DNA of 18,572 nucleotides, taken from contig DFGW01000178.1 of assembly GCA_002372465.1 (NCBI GenBank), forward strand, positions 1 through 18,572. The letters run 5' to 3'. Both the position numbers and the translations under genes were made by a program. This document shows positions 1 through 9,600 of the stretch, one piece after another (the first letter of the stretch is position 1; each line of letters starts with the position of its first letter). The stretch comes from Butyrivibrio sp. UBA3740. GTDB taxonomy: Bacteria > Bacillota > Clostridia > Lachnospirales > Lachnospiraceae. The notes under the pieces were generated by a model. That model was given only the letters and a program-made list of their open reading frames with translations, was not told the origin of the DNA and made no database searches.

Positions 1-26
1 CTCTAGCCAAGCTGAGCCACACCCCG
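1..26 (-). tRNA. tRNA-Pro, 5' part only (cut by window edge)
   Basis: Read on the minus strand, these 26 bases begin with CGGGGTG (acceptor stem), then TG, GCTC (D stem) and an AGCTTGGCTAGAG D loop and closing stem. A 5' C1 with CGGGG is characteristic of bacterial tRNA-Pro. The anticodon lies outside the window, so the amino acid is inferred from the 5' half only. A promoter sits just upstream. Confidence 0.75.
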
Positions 27-61
27 AAAGGTCATTAGGCTTAAGCCGTAACGCAAGAGAT

Positions 62-91
62 ATTATATAATAGTTCAAAGAGTGTTGTCAA
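62..91 (-). promoter_or_regulatory. sigma-A promoter of the tRNA-Pro gene
   Basis: On the minus strand TTGACA (86-91) is followed by an 18-base spacer and TATAAT (62-67). Both hexamers are perfect consensus. The predicted start is near position 55, about 30 bases before the tRNA 5' end. No terminator is visible between the phosphoesterase stop at 129 and this promoter, so read-through from the upstream cluster into the tRNA is possible. Confidence 0.8.
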
Positions 92-128
92 CATACTTTT
101 TAAACATTTTATAATCCCGTTCAAACCC

Positions 129-611
129 TCATAAATACTTGATTTCCCAGGTTATCTCACCGAAGTCTCCAATATTTAAAATCAAATAACTGGGTCTTCT
201 GCCCTCCTGTCTGGGATAAGAAAGGCTTCCGGGATTAAATAAATAAATTCCTTCGATATTTTTCGCCACAGGTCTGTGGGAATGACCAAAGAATATCATC
301 TCAGCTCCCCTGGCAATCCCTTCAGAGCGAATGTTCTCAAGGTCCATGGAAACCAGGTACTGATGCCCATGAGTCAAAAAGCATTTATGCCCGGAAAGCT
401 CAAACTCCAGCTCCCTGTTAAGGTCCGAGAAAAAATCATTGTTCCCGGCCACAAAGTAAACAGGGCAATCTGCTGCAAGAGCAAACTTTCCTTCAGAGCC
501 CTCGAAATCCCCGCAGTGGATGATCCCATCAAGTGGCTCTTCCAGGTCAAGAACCTTATAAAAATTATTATCATGTCCGTGGGTATCACTCACCACCAGA
601 ATCTTCCGCAT
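129..611 (-). CDS. yfcE: YfcE/MJ0936-family metallophosphoesterase
   Basis: This 160-residue protein is a compact member of the calcineurin-like phosphoesterase superfamily, of the YfcE/MJ0936 type. These are cytosolic metal-dependent phosphodiesterases whose physiological substrate is mostly unknown. The dinuclear metal site is visible in order: SDTHG (D9, H11), the CGD motif (D35), GNND (N58), THGH (H81, H83) and FGHSHRP (H110, H112). The length is normal for the family and the protein looks complete. The start ATG has only a weak purine-rich stretch (GGGGAAAGAG) upstream. It lies 27 bases downstream of the dITP diphosphatase gene, a pairing common in Clostridia, and is probably the last gene of a four-gene operon. 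The family is certain; the substrate is not. Confidence 0.9.
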   Translation of the reverse strand: MRKILVVSDTHGHDNNFYKVLDLEEPLDGIIHCGDFEGSEGKFALAADCPVYFVAGNNDFFSDLNRELEFELSGHKCFLTHGHQYLVSMDLENIRSEGIARGAEMIFFGHSHRPVAKNIEGIYLFNPGSLSYPRQEGRRPSYLILNIGDFGEITWEIKYL

Positions 612-638
612 TCGAACTCTTTCCCCAAAATCCTTTAA

Positions 639-1265
639 TCACAGATTGCTAAGCTCAGCAGAAAGAAGCTTCGCCATATCTCTTAACGCCTTTCCCCTGT
701 GGCTTATGGCATTCTTTTCTTCCTCTGACAACTCTGCCGAAGTCTTGCCATATTCCGGCAGGAAGAAGATGGGATCATAACCAAATCCATTCTCTCCCGC
801 TATCTCATAGGCAATTCTTCCCTCCATCTTACCTAAAGTGTCCAGTCCCTTTCCTCCCGGAAGGCAGGCAGCGATGGCACATACGAACCTGGCACTTCTC
901 TCTTCTTCCTTAGCCCCTTCAAGACGGTCAATTATTATCCGGTTCTTTTCGCTGTAGGGAGTATCTTTCCCCAGGTATCTGGCAGAATATATTCCCGGCT
1001 CTCCCCCAAGATAATCCACCTCAAGTCCCGAATCGTCCGCCAGAACCACTGTGTTTCCGGCCTCATCAGGCTCTTTTTCCTTAAGGATATTGTAGATGGC
1101 ATCGGCCTTGATCCTGGCATTCTCGGAAAAGGTTGTTCCATTCTCCTCCACATCTACGTCAACGCCGGCTTCCTTCATTGAAAGTATCTCGGCATCAAGA
1201 CCACCTAAAATCTTCCTTATTTCCCTCATTTTGTCCTTATTGCCGGTAGCAAAAACTATTCTCAT
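639..1265 (-). CDS. rdgB: XTP/dITP diphosphatase (Ham1/RdgB family)
   Basis: This 208-residue cytosolic enzyme belongs to the Ham1/RdgB house-cleaning family, which hydrolyses XTP, ITP and dITP to monophosphates and pyrophosphate, keeping deaminated purines out of DNA and RNA. Visible signatures are the N-terminal ATGNK (residues 6-10), LADDSGLEVD (76-84, with the D77/D78 metal-binding acidic pair), GFGYDPIF (160-167) and the C-terminal SHRGKA (188-193) for nucleobase recognition. Length is normal. The ATG overlaps the stop of the upstream amidase-like gene as ATGA, and a GAGGTGAT ribosome binding site lies inside the 3' end of that gene, so translation is probably coupled. It is followed after 27 bases by the YfcE-type gene. 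Confidence 0.95.
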   Translation of the reverse strand: MRIVFATGNKDKMREIRKILGGLDAEILSMKEAGVDVDVEENGTTFSENARIKADAIYNILKEKEPDEAGNTVVLADDSGLEVDYLGGEPGIYSARYLGKDTPYSEKNRIIIDRLEGAKEEERSARFVCAIAACLPGGKGLDTLGKMEGRIAYEIAGENGFGYDPIFFLPEYGKTSAELSEEEKNAISHRGKALRDMAKLLSAELSNL

Positions 1266-2317
1266 TCCATCACCTCAAAAGCCTCTAAAATACCGCTGTA
1301 AACGCCTTCTGAAAGCCTCTTTTTGTAAACCTCATCAGAAAGCTTATCCGCATCCTCCGAAAGGGAACCATTCCCAAGATTGATCCTGGCAGCCGGTATC
1401 CTGACCGCAGTCAGAACATCCTCTTCATCCTGCACAGGCATTACGCCAACAGCATCAGTCCCCGTCTTCACAGCGCAATTTCGAAGCATTATATCTCCAA
1501 ATTGGCCATTATTCAAACACCTGATAAAGTACTTGTCGTTATAGTAAGCAGATAGTCCGCTCTTTTCCTGATCCGACGCACCTTCTGAGGAAAGCTCCAC
1601 AAAAAGGTCCGCCTGTGAATCCTCCACCAGTTCAAGTCTCTTTTCCCTTGGCGCCTCCACATCAGAAAGCCTAGTCAGATAGACCTTGACGTTATTGGCC
1701 TGGTCCTTGTCAGCCATGCTCTTTAGCAAAAGAGCTGTATCCAGTATGGAATCCTTTTCCAAAGCACTATCAGCGCCACTTTCCGCCGCATTTTCAGGAA
1801 CCCCCGGATCAACCACAACGATGTGATCATACTTCTCGGAAGGTCTGTAGAACTTCACCTCAATGGTGCTGGACTCAGTCAGGGAGCTTACGTTGACATA
1901 GAGCTGATCCGTCTTAAAATCCAGGCATACGCTTCCGCTCTCATTCTGATTGATACAAACCGCGCTTTCTAAAATATCCAGATCTGTTACCACGGGATTA
2001 TCCTTGTAAAAGCCCTCATCCCTGCTGTCTATATATATCCTCAGTTCATGATCAATGTAGCCATCCTCAAGGATTATGTTGTCTGAGCTGACACTCTTTG
2101 GAAGCGGAATTATCAGTGTATTCTCTTTTCCCTGGGGGACGTTTTTATCCACCAAAAGTGTGTAGGAGCTCTCAGAACTTCCCCGGGCAACCGGAGCACC
2201 GGCAGCATCTGTTATCATGATGTGCTTGGTGGCAGATCTGTGAAGCATCAGGGTAATTGAAACAAGAGCAAACACTGAGGCCTTTATGGCCATCTTTTTC
2301 ATATCTTCATTATTCAT
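1262..2317 (-). CDS. membrane-anchored N-acetylmuramoyl-L-alanine amidase-like protein, probably inactive
   Basis: This 351-residue protein has one N-terminal hydrophobic segment (about residues 10-26), then a beta-rich region (about 45-160), then a C-terminal half resembling Amidase_3 (AmiC/CwlC type, about 165-350). Family landmarks are recognisable: VVVDPG (167-172), an EKD-type glutamate (E187), a KVYLTR strand (211-216), ADLFV (236-240) and a C-terminal IPAARINLGN strand. Active amidases have DPGHGG, SIHAN and a V(E) catalytic glutamate. Here these are DPGVPE (His to V173), ELSSE (His to S243) and ARINLG (Glu to N313). Only E187 of the usual zinc/catalytic set remains, so I infer a non-catalytic peptidoglycan-binding or regulatory role outside the membrane. 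The gene overlaps both neighbours by ATGA. Its Shine-Dalgarno (GAGAGAAA) is weak, consistent with coupling to the upstream gene. Confidence 0.7.
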   Translation of the reverse strand: MNNEDMKKMAIKASVFALVSITLMLHRSATKHIMITDAAGAPVARGSSESSYTLLVDKNVPQGKENTLIIPLPKSVSSDNIILEDGYIDHELRIYIDSRDEGFYKDNPVVTDLDILESAVCINQNESGSVCLDFKTDQLYVNVSSLTESSTIEVKFYRPSEKYDHIVVVDPGVPENAAESGADSALEKDSILDTALLLKSMADKDQANNVKVYLTRLSDVEAPREKRLELVEDSQADLFVELSSEGASDQEKSGLSAYYNDKYFIRCLNNGQFGDIMLRNCAVKTGTDAVGVMPVQDEEDVLTAVRIPAARINLGNGSLSEDADKLSDEVYKKRLSEGVYSGILEAFEVME

Positions 2318-3489
2318 GTGTTTCTCTCATTTCTTCTGGGAGGCTTGGGTCCCATAAACTGATAGAAATAGGTCTTGATCATACCGTTATAGATCTTCCT
2401 GTTCTTATCAGCCTTTCTTCCTATGTATTTCTCCGCCTGATCAAAGCCCGTGATCAGATACATGGACCAGTCGTCCAGAGCCTTATATCTCTCACCGATG
2501 GTGCGATAAAGCTGGGGAAGTTCCTTCTGGTCGCCGATCCTCTCACCGTAGGGCGGATTTGTGATTATAAAGCCGTATTTCTTCCTGTGACTTAGGTCCG
2601 CTATGTCCCTTGCCTGGAAGTGGATCATATGCTCCACACCGGCTTTCCTGGCATTTATCCTGGCAATCTCGATCATCTCAGGGTCAAGGTCGTACCCCTG
2701 AATATCGGTCTGTGCATCGGTAATGATTTCATCCCTTGCCTCATCCCTGACGTCCTGCCAGTTCTGTGGCGTGATGATATGGGTCCAGCTCTCTGCTGTA
2801 AATTTCCTGTTCATCCCTGGTGCTATATTCGCCGCCATCATAGCTGCTTCGATAGGTATGGTTCCGCTTCCGCAGAAAGGATCCACCAGAATCCTGTCAG
2901 CATGCCATGGGGTCAGCATGATAAGGGCTGCAGCCAGGTTCTCAGCAATGGGAGCTTTGGACTCCAGCTTCCTGTAGCCCCTCTTGTGGAGGGAGTCTCC
3001 GGTGGTATCAAGAGCAACTGTGACCTCGTCCTTCATAAGGAAGACTCTCACAGGGAAATCCTGCCCATCCTCCTTGAACCAGTCAGTATGGTAGCTGGTC
3101 TTCATCCTCTCCACCATGGCTTTCTTCATGATGGACTGGATATCCGACGGGGAAAAGAGCTTACTCTTGACGCTACTTGCTTTCTTGACCCAGAACTTTC
3201 CATTCTCCGGAATGAATTCCTCCCAGGGAAGGCTCTTTGTGCCCTGAAAAAGGTCCTCAAAGCTCTCTGCATGGAAGCTTCCCACCTTAATAAGTATCCT
3301 CTCGGCACTCCTTAGGCCAATATTGGCACGACAAACAGCGTCCGCATCTCCTGCAAAGGTGACACGTCCGTCCGCAACCTCGGTGATATCATATCCAAGG
3401 TCTATTATTTCTTTTTTCAGTACTGCCTCCAGCCCGAAATGGCATGGGGCAATCAGTTCAAACTTCATCATACTCAATGATTGTACCAC
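2314..3489 (-). CDS. THUMP-domain class I SAM-dependent rRNA methyltransferase (RlmL/YpsC family)
   Basis: This protein of about 385-391 residues matches the YpsC / RlmL N-terminal-half family, which makes N2-methylguanine in 23S rRNA. An N-terminal ferredoxin-like part (KFELIAPCHFGLEAVLKKE) leads into a THUMP RNA-binding region (about 45-160). The Rossmann methyltransferase domain follows, with DPFCGSGT (203-210) as the SAM-binding motif I, YDLDP (266-270) and the catalytic NPPYGERIG (311-319). The C-terminus is basic (PKPPRRNERNT). The start is uncertain: the GTG at 3489 has no clear ribosome binding site. Two in-frame ATGs at 3471 and 3468 (MMKFEL) fit the usual family N-terminus better, also without a good Shine-Dalgarno. 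It appears to be first in the cluster and overlaps the amidase-like gene by ATGA. The exact target guanine is not deducible. Confidence 0.88.
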   Translation of the reverse strand: MVQSLSMMKFELIAPCHFGLEAVLKKEIIDLGYDITEVADGRVTFAGDADAVCRANIGLRSAERILIKVGSFHAESFEDLFQGTKSLPWEEFIPENGKFWVKKASSVKSKLFSPSDIQSIMKKAMVERMKTSYHTDWFKEDGQDFPVRVFLMKDEVTVALDTTGDSLHKRGYRKLESKAPIAENLAAALIMLTPWHADRILVDPFCGSGTIPIEAAMMAANIAPGMNRKFTAESWTHIITPQNWQDVRDEARDEIITDAQTDIQGYDLDPEMIEIARINARKAGVEHMIHFQARDIADLSHRKKYGFIITNPPYGERIGDQKELPQLYRTIGERYKALDDWSMYLITGFDQAEKYIGRKADKNRKIYNGMIKTYFYQFMGPKPPRRNERNT

Positions 3490-3569
3490 ATATTAAGACG
3501 CGGAAAAACCTCGATTGATTATGGACGCCTGCAAAGCTTTGGGTGAAGCCTCCTCTAAAATGCGGAGCA

Positions 3570-3593
3570 GCCCGGATGCATGAACATCCGGGC
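3570..3593 (-). terminator. hairpin downstream of the giant pectinase gene, possible terminator
   Basis: CCCGGATG at 3571-3578 pairs perfectly with CATCCGGG at 3585-3592 around a 6-base loop, and the flanking G3570-C3593 adds a ninth pair. It begins 43 bases after the stop codon of the pectinase gene. The tail on the minus strand has only a short TTTT about 10 bases further on, so it is not a classic intrinsic terminator. It may instead stabilise the mRNA 3' end. Confidence 0.5.
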
Positions 3594-3635
3594 CATTCCT
3601 GATAATGTATTTTATGAAAGGGTGCGTTAACAAAA

Positions 3636-6600
3636 TTATCTGATCACTCTGACCTTTACATTGAATGTCTGCTGGCTTGCTCCAACTCCGTTGCCTTCCG
3701 GAACAATTCCCAGGCTGAGGTTGTAGCGCTTGTTAGCAGTAACATTCTTGATGTCAGCAATGCTGATGTAAAGATTGCCGCTCCTTGCGTCATATCTTAC
3801 ATTGAATCTGCCGTTCTGGCTCAGCTGTGCAACAGAGGCAATCTCTGCAGCCTTAGGAGAAGTAGCCTTTACAACAACCATTCCTTCCTGATCCATATCT
3901 GAGATCTTCACTTCAACCTCAGGTATCCTGGAAAGAGTAAGTCTTGTCTGCTTTACACTGATGTTAACAGGAGCAGCTTCAAGTTCAACTACACCGTTTG
4001 CGGTGGATACAGCAAATACCGGTGTAACTGTGTAGTTGGCATTTGCACGGTAAATTCCCTCTTCGGTAGCATAAACCTTAGCAACGCCCTTAGTGCTATC
4101 CCACTCTACATCAAAGAGATCTTCAGCAGCCTTAAAGTACATTCCGGTTACTGTTCCGCCCAGATTGGTAATCTGAGGTTTAACAGTAGCGTAGCTGTTA
4201 CTGCGATCAACAGGATTGATCTTTCCGCTGACAATGCCTCTTGCTCTTGCACCTGTCATAACAGTCAAAACAAAGTTAGCACTTCTGCCCTGAATCTTGT
4301 TAATGTCAAAGTTTGCTTTGAGGCTGTAGCTTCCTGCCTTGATTATGCCCTCACTGATAGCCTGCTCTAAAGTCTTGTCCTCTGAATCCTTAAAGGAGAT
4401 TGCAATAACAGGCTGATCAAGTGCATTTCTCTCATATGAATAGTCAATGAAAGGAATGATATTTCTGGAACTCTTATTGTTACCTGTAAGTTCAAGATTT
4501 CTAAGAATATAATCCGTTGTATTGCTTACAACAACCTTGGCCTCACATCTGCTTGTTGCAGCAATTCCTGCCTGACCATTGATACGGACATTTGCAATAC
4601 TTACAGCAGGCTTCCTGTTGTTGATGACAAGTGTTGCATCCAGGATAACCTCTCTGTCTGTTGTGAACTTAGTTGCCGGATTCTTACTGAAGTCAGGATC
4701 AACAACGCTGATCTTGGCTGTTCCGGTTCTTGTGGTTGAAAGCCTGTAAACACCGCCGTCTTCATCCAGAGTAAAGTACTTATTAGCCCTGATATATGAA
4801 TTGCTTGATGTTGCAAGTTTGATCTGGGCATCGCTTAAGTACTCTCCTGTGTTTCTATCCAGTACCTTAAGTTCAGTATCCTTAATTCCAAGCTCTGTAT
4901 AAAGAACTTTTCCCGCAAGTTCCAGCTTATAACGAGGTGCTACTGTCTGTGTTCCTACTGTAAAGTTGACTGTCCTGTTATATGCCTTCTTATAGCCGTC
5001 AAAGCTTGCTGTAAGCTTTAAGGTGTTGTTAAGTCTTCCCCTGCTGTCAATCTTCTTCTGTGCAGCATCTGTCATAATGATCTGATACTGACTTCCATCA
5101 TAGGAAAGATTGTAATCGCCCTCCGAAGCCTGACTAAGTGTTACTGCTGCCAGTGAAGAGGTTGCCTTAAGTAATCCGGTATTATTGGTGCTTCCTGCCT
5201 TGTAGAACAGGTTTACTCTCTTGGTCTGCTTGAGAGATACGGCAGGTCTTGTCTCTGTAATTACCAGAGTTACAGGATCAAACTCGTTTTCTCCGCTTGT
5301 AAGAACCAGTGTATAGCTTCCATTAGCAATCTTAGGTGCAACCAAAGTTTCTACACCATTTTCATCAGTGTCAGGTTTAACGCTGATTGTATATACGTTG
5401 CCGATAACTTTTCTGATCTCGAAAATATCCTTAAGCTCTGCTCTTTCCTTTGTTCCCTTGAGAATCTTGCTTATGGTTACGTTTTCAAGTTCAGAATCAC
5501 CCAGCTTTGAAACAGTGAACGAAGTTCCGTCATTCTTAGCCTTATCAACTGTCAGTGAACTTACACTCAGAGCAAATTCTTTTCCCTTAACCTTGACTAC
5601 AAGTACTTTCTGAACCGACTTGTCTGCAACAGCTGTAAGAGTGATAAAGGTTGTTCCGGTGCCCACTGCCACAAATTCGCCCTTTGTGTACTTAAGTATC
5701 CTGGAGTCACCAACAGCAACTGAAACGCCGTCCTTTTCTCCAACACCAAGTACCTTTAAGCCATTTAACTTGAACTTGTCGCCAACCTGTCCAACAAGGA
5801 CCTTTCCATCAGCTTCAAATTCTGCTCCTTCAACTTCAAACTCAAAGCTAACGGCTTCTTTTCTTGTGGTGAAGCTATATCCGTTGCTGGTAAGTGTCTG
5901 CTTTCTTCCGCCTCCCATATATGTCAGGGTTGCTACATAGTTAGCAATTCCGACTTTAGAAGTGTCTTTTCTTCTAAGAGTTATGGTATTGGATGAAACG
6001 CTTTCCTCAAGACCAAGCTTCTTCTTATCAGCAAAGCTGTAGCTGAACATATCGCTCTCAGGGTCAAGAGCTACATCCGGTGAATATACAGGTACTGCTT
6101 CAAGCTTAAACTCCTCGCCATCAAACAGTCCTCCTTCTGCAACTTCAACCGCCTCAAGTTCTACTCCTGTGATGGTAACAAAGCTTACGATCGCTTCTGA
6201 AGTATCACCGGTTTCCTTGTTGACGATGCCAAACCTTGCTGATGTTCCGGCATATGTAGCTGCTGCAGTATTACCGTTAACCCATGTATAGCCTTCAGGA
6301 AGTGTAGCCCCGTAAAGCTCTTTGGACTCAACATCACTTAGTGTCTTAACATCCTTTGCCAGGACTACAAGCTCAGGTGTCTGTGTAATCGCTGAGGACT
6401 GCTCATTCACTCCGATGCCGTTGTTTTCAATAAATTCCAGGGCTGCCTTAAGTGAAGCGTCAGTTACTTCTTCAGAAGTCTTAAGCTGCAGGAAATCACC
6501 AAAGAGGATGTTGCCCTGTCCGTCTCTGTTAGCGAAATTTCCTTCTGCTTTATTGACACCCATATCTGCCGGATCAAGAGATCTGAAAATGTCACTGGTA

Positions 6601-9600
6601 ACCTTCATGCCGGAATTGCCTGCATTTACAGACTCACTGCCATTCCAGAAGAAGTTACTGCTGTTATAGATCTTGGATGCAATCTGTGCACCAAGCATAC
6701 TAATGCTGTCCTTATCAGTCTTGCTTCCGCCAACTGATATAAGTCCCTGAACTGTGTAGTCAGAGTTGATAGCTTTAGCATAATTGTTAAGTACAAGGTT
6801 TGTTCCGTTTGCGTAGGAAACGCTGTTAAATACCTGAACATCAGGGCAGCTGTTGGAATCAATTCCGTTAGCCTTATTTCCGAACGCATAAGAGTTCTTA
6901 AGTACGTGATATCCGCTAAGTCCATCTCCGCCAAGCTTGAATCCGTTACCGTTACCGGCTTCAAATTCAACCGCATCAGCTCCTATGAATACTTCATAAT
7001 CCTGACCGTCTTTTCTTCCAAGCAGATAACCATTCTTGTATGCAACACAGCCTTCAATTGTTACAACGCCAATGCTTCCTGTCTGCACCTTTGCAAAGAG
7101 ATCCCAGCCGTCATCAGCATTATATGCAGATACGCAGCCTACAAATCTGTTGTTATCTCCTGCAGTGATCTTGGCAGCAAATCCATCAGCATCCTCAAAA
7201 CCTGCATCATAGTTCAGGTATGAAGTACAGTTGAGGATCAGGTTATCTGAAGGCCAGAGGTCACGACCAACGTTTCCGTCACGAGCTATCTCAATACCTG
7301 TATTACCATTCTCATAAGCATTTACCATCTCAACGATGTTGTGCTTACCGGCAACAAGAAGTCCCTTTTCACCATTCTTGGATCCGGTAATATCGAAGTT
7401 CTTAAGGTGCCAGTAATTACCTGACAGAACAAAAGCACTTCCGGTACCGGTAGCTCCGGAGAAGTCCAGAGTAGCTCTTCCGCCTTCGTCAGGATCTGTC
7501 TCCATGAGGATCATATTGTTCTTGGTACCGTTTATACCTCTGTCAATGCGGATGTTCTTGTTGCTTCCGCCATTTTCTCTTCCGAGATTATAAACTGCGG
7601 GCTTGAGATAAATTTTCTGTCCGGGTGCTGCATAGCTTACAGCTGCGTAGATTGAGGCAGGATTTTCCTTGCTTCCATCTCCGTTTCCACCGGGAGCAAC
7701 ATAAATTGTATCTCCGGAAAGAGCCTTATAACTAACTGAGTAGTCGAGGCTTACGCTCTTTGCCTCAGGATCATCCTTGTTTATTACAAGGTACTGATAT
7801 TCGCCGGGAGTATATCCTGCAGCAGGTGTAAATACCAGCTTAAAGGTATTGTCACCGGCTTTAAGTGTACTTCCAATTGTTGCCCATTTACCGGCTGTTA
7901 CTTCCATCTCCCTTGCAATGATCTTGCTCTCATTTACAACGGACTGGGTAGTATTTGAAAGTGACTGGCTCTCCTGTGTAACTGTAAGTGTACCGTCAGC
8001 ATTAGCTGTGAATATAAGGTCATAGTCTGCTGTATTGGAGGTCTGTGCTGAAATGATCTGAGTATTAAGATCAACTGCTTCATAGGCTCTTGCCTCTGCA
8101 GGATAATCGTCCTCAGGATCTACAGTCTCAAGGCTGTATTCCTCTACTGTTACAGCTGTCTTACGAGCGCTGAACATTCCAAGATAGATGTACTTCTTGT
8201 CTATCATGGTGAGGCTGTTTCTGTTCTGGTCATAGATAACCTTCTGACTCAGAACCTCATAAACCTTGCCGTCTACAGCAACAACACTTCTTCCGTTGTA
8301 GGTACCCATATAAGAGATACGGTTACCTGCTTCATCCATAACATATTCGATGTCAAGCTCGTCCTCATTTCCGATTGCATCATTGGAGAGGTAACGAAGG
8401 ATGTAACCGGTATTATTTCTCTGAATCTGATATCTGACTTCGCTGACATCTGTAAATTCTACATTGCCGATTCGTCTGACAGTCTCACCCACTGTCTTAG
8501 CTGCCTTGCTTGAATCGATAATATTATACTGTCCGAAGGCAGCAACACTTCCACCTATGGTTTCTACAGCACTGTTCTTAAATGCCTCCTGAACCTCTGC
8601 AGCACTGCTCTCACTTGTAATTCCGGGAAGCTGTGCCTGGATTGCACTTGCAACTGATGTTTCAAAAGTTCCGGAAACAGTGCTGAATCCATCGGGAGTA
8701 GTAATCTGTCCGCTCTCAGTCTTAAGCTTCTGGTCAAGTGTTACTCCACTCTTTGCAATCCATCCAAGTCCCAGTCTCATCTTTTCCTGGAAAACAGTTG
8801 CGGAATCAGCAGTAACGTTTGTAACACCACCTACATAATTGCCGTTCGCATCCTTAACAGTAGGATCCCAGTTATATTGAATCTGGGTAGCTGCTGCCTG
8901 ATAGGAGTTGTTCCAGAAAGCAGCGTTATGTCCATGCTCGCCTACAGCATCAGCCACCATCAGGCCAAAACCTTCCTGACCATTGTCAAAAGGCCATGCA
9001 TTTACTCTGATCTTAGCTGTAAGTGTAAAGTTCTCGGTTGGATCCATCTTGGTGTAGTAGTAGCCAAGTCCGTCTGTACTTCCGGGAACAATCTTTGTTG
9101 AGCTTGGTGTATTGATATCGACACTGCCATCCTCGTTGGCTGTAGCAGAGTCATTAGCAGAGCCATTGCTTCCGTAGCTTGCAAACTTCCATGTTCTGTC
9201 ATTGTTTCCTGTAACTTCGGCTTCTTTGGTAGCAGGTTCTGACTTTTCACTGTCTCTTACTGCATAAACCTTTACGGTGACATTCTCACCAACAGGAAGT
9301 CCTCCAAGAACAACCTCGCGCTCGGTAAGGCCTGTAGCCTTGGCAAGGACTGTCTCTTTCACCTCGGCGGTTACAGTAGCATCTCTACCAACTGTTGTCT
9401 CTGTCTCGCCTGTTGTCTGTGTATCCCCTGCTGTCTCTTCCTCAGAGATCTGTACTATCTCAACATCATATTTCTTGGCTTCCTCAACCTTTGTCCAGGA
9501 AATCTCAAGCTTGCCCTTACCATTACTGTCAAGGCCTTTATTTGTAATCGCTGTAATACTAGGCTTTGCAAGAGGAAGTACAAAAGAAACCGCTTCGCTC

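Noticed and set aside
276..638. Plus-strand frame of 120 residues opposite the YfcE-type gene
   Set aside because: The minus-strand phosphoesterase motifs are complete, so this is a shadow.
2620..3315. Plus-strand frame of 231 residues opposite the methyltransferase gene
   Set aside because: The minus-strand protein has clear THUMP and methyltransferase motifs; the plus-strand product has no recognisable family and is a shadow.
3490..3560. AGAGGAGG motif on the minus strand ahead of the methyltransferase gene, suggesting a leader peptide
   Set aside because: No ATG or GTG lies at a suitable distance, and the TTG frame after it stops after about 13 codons.
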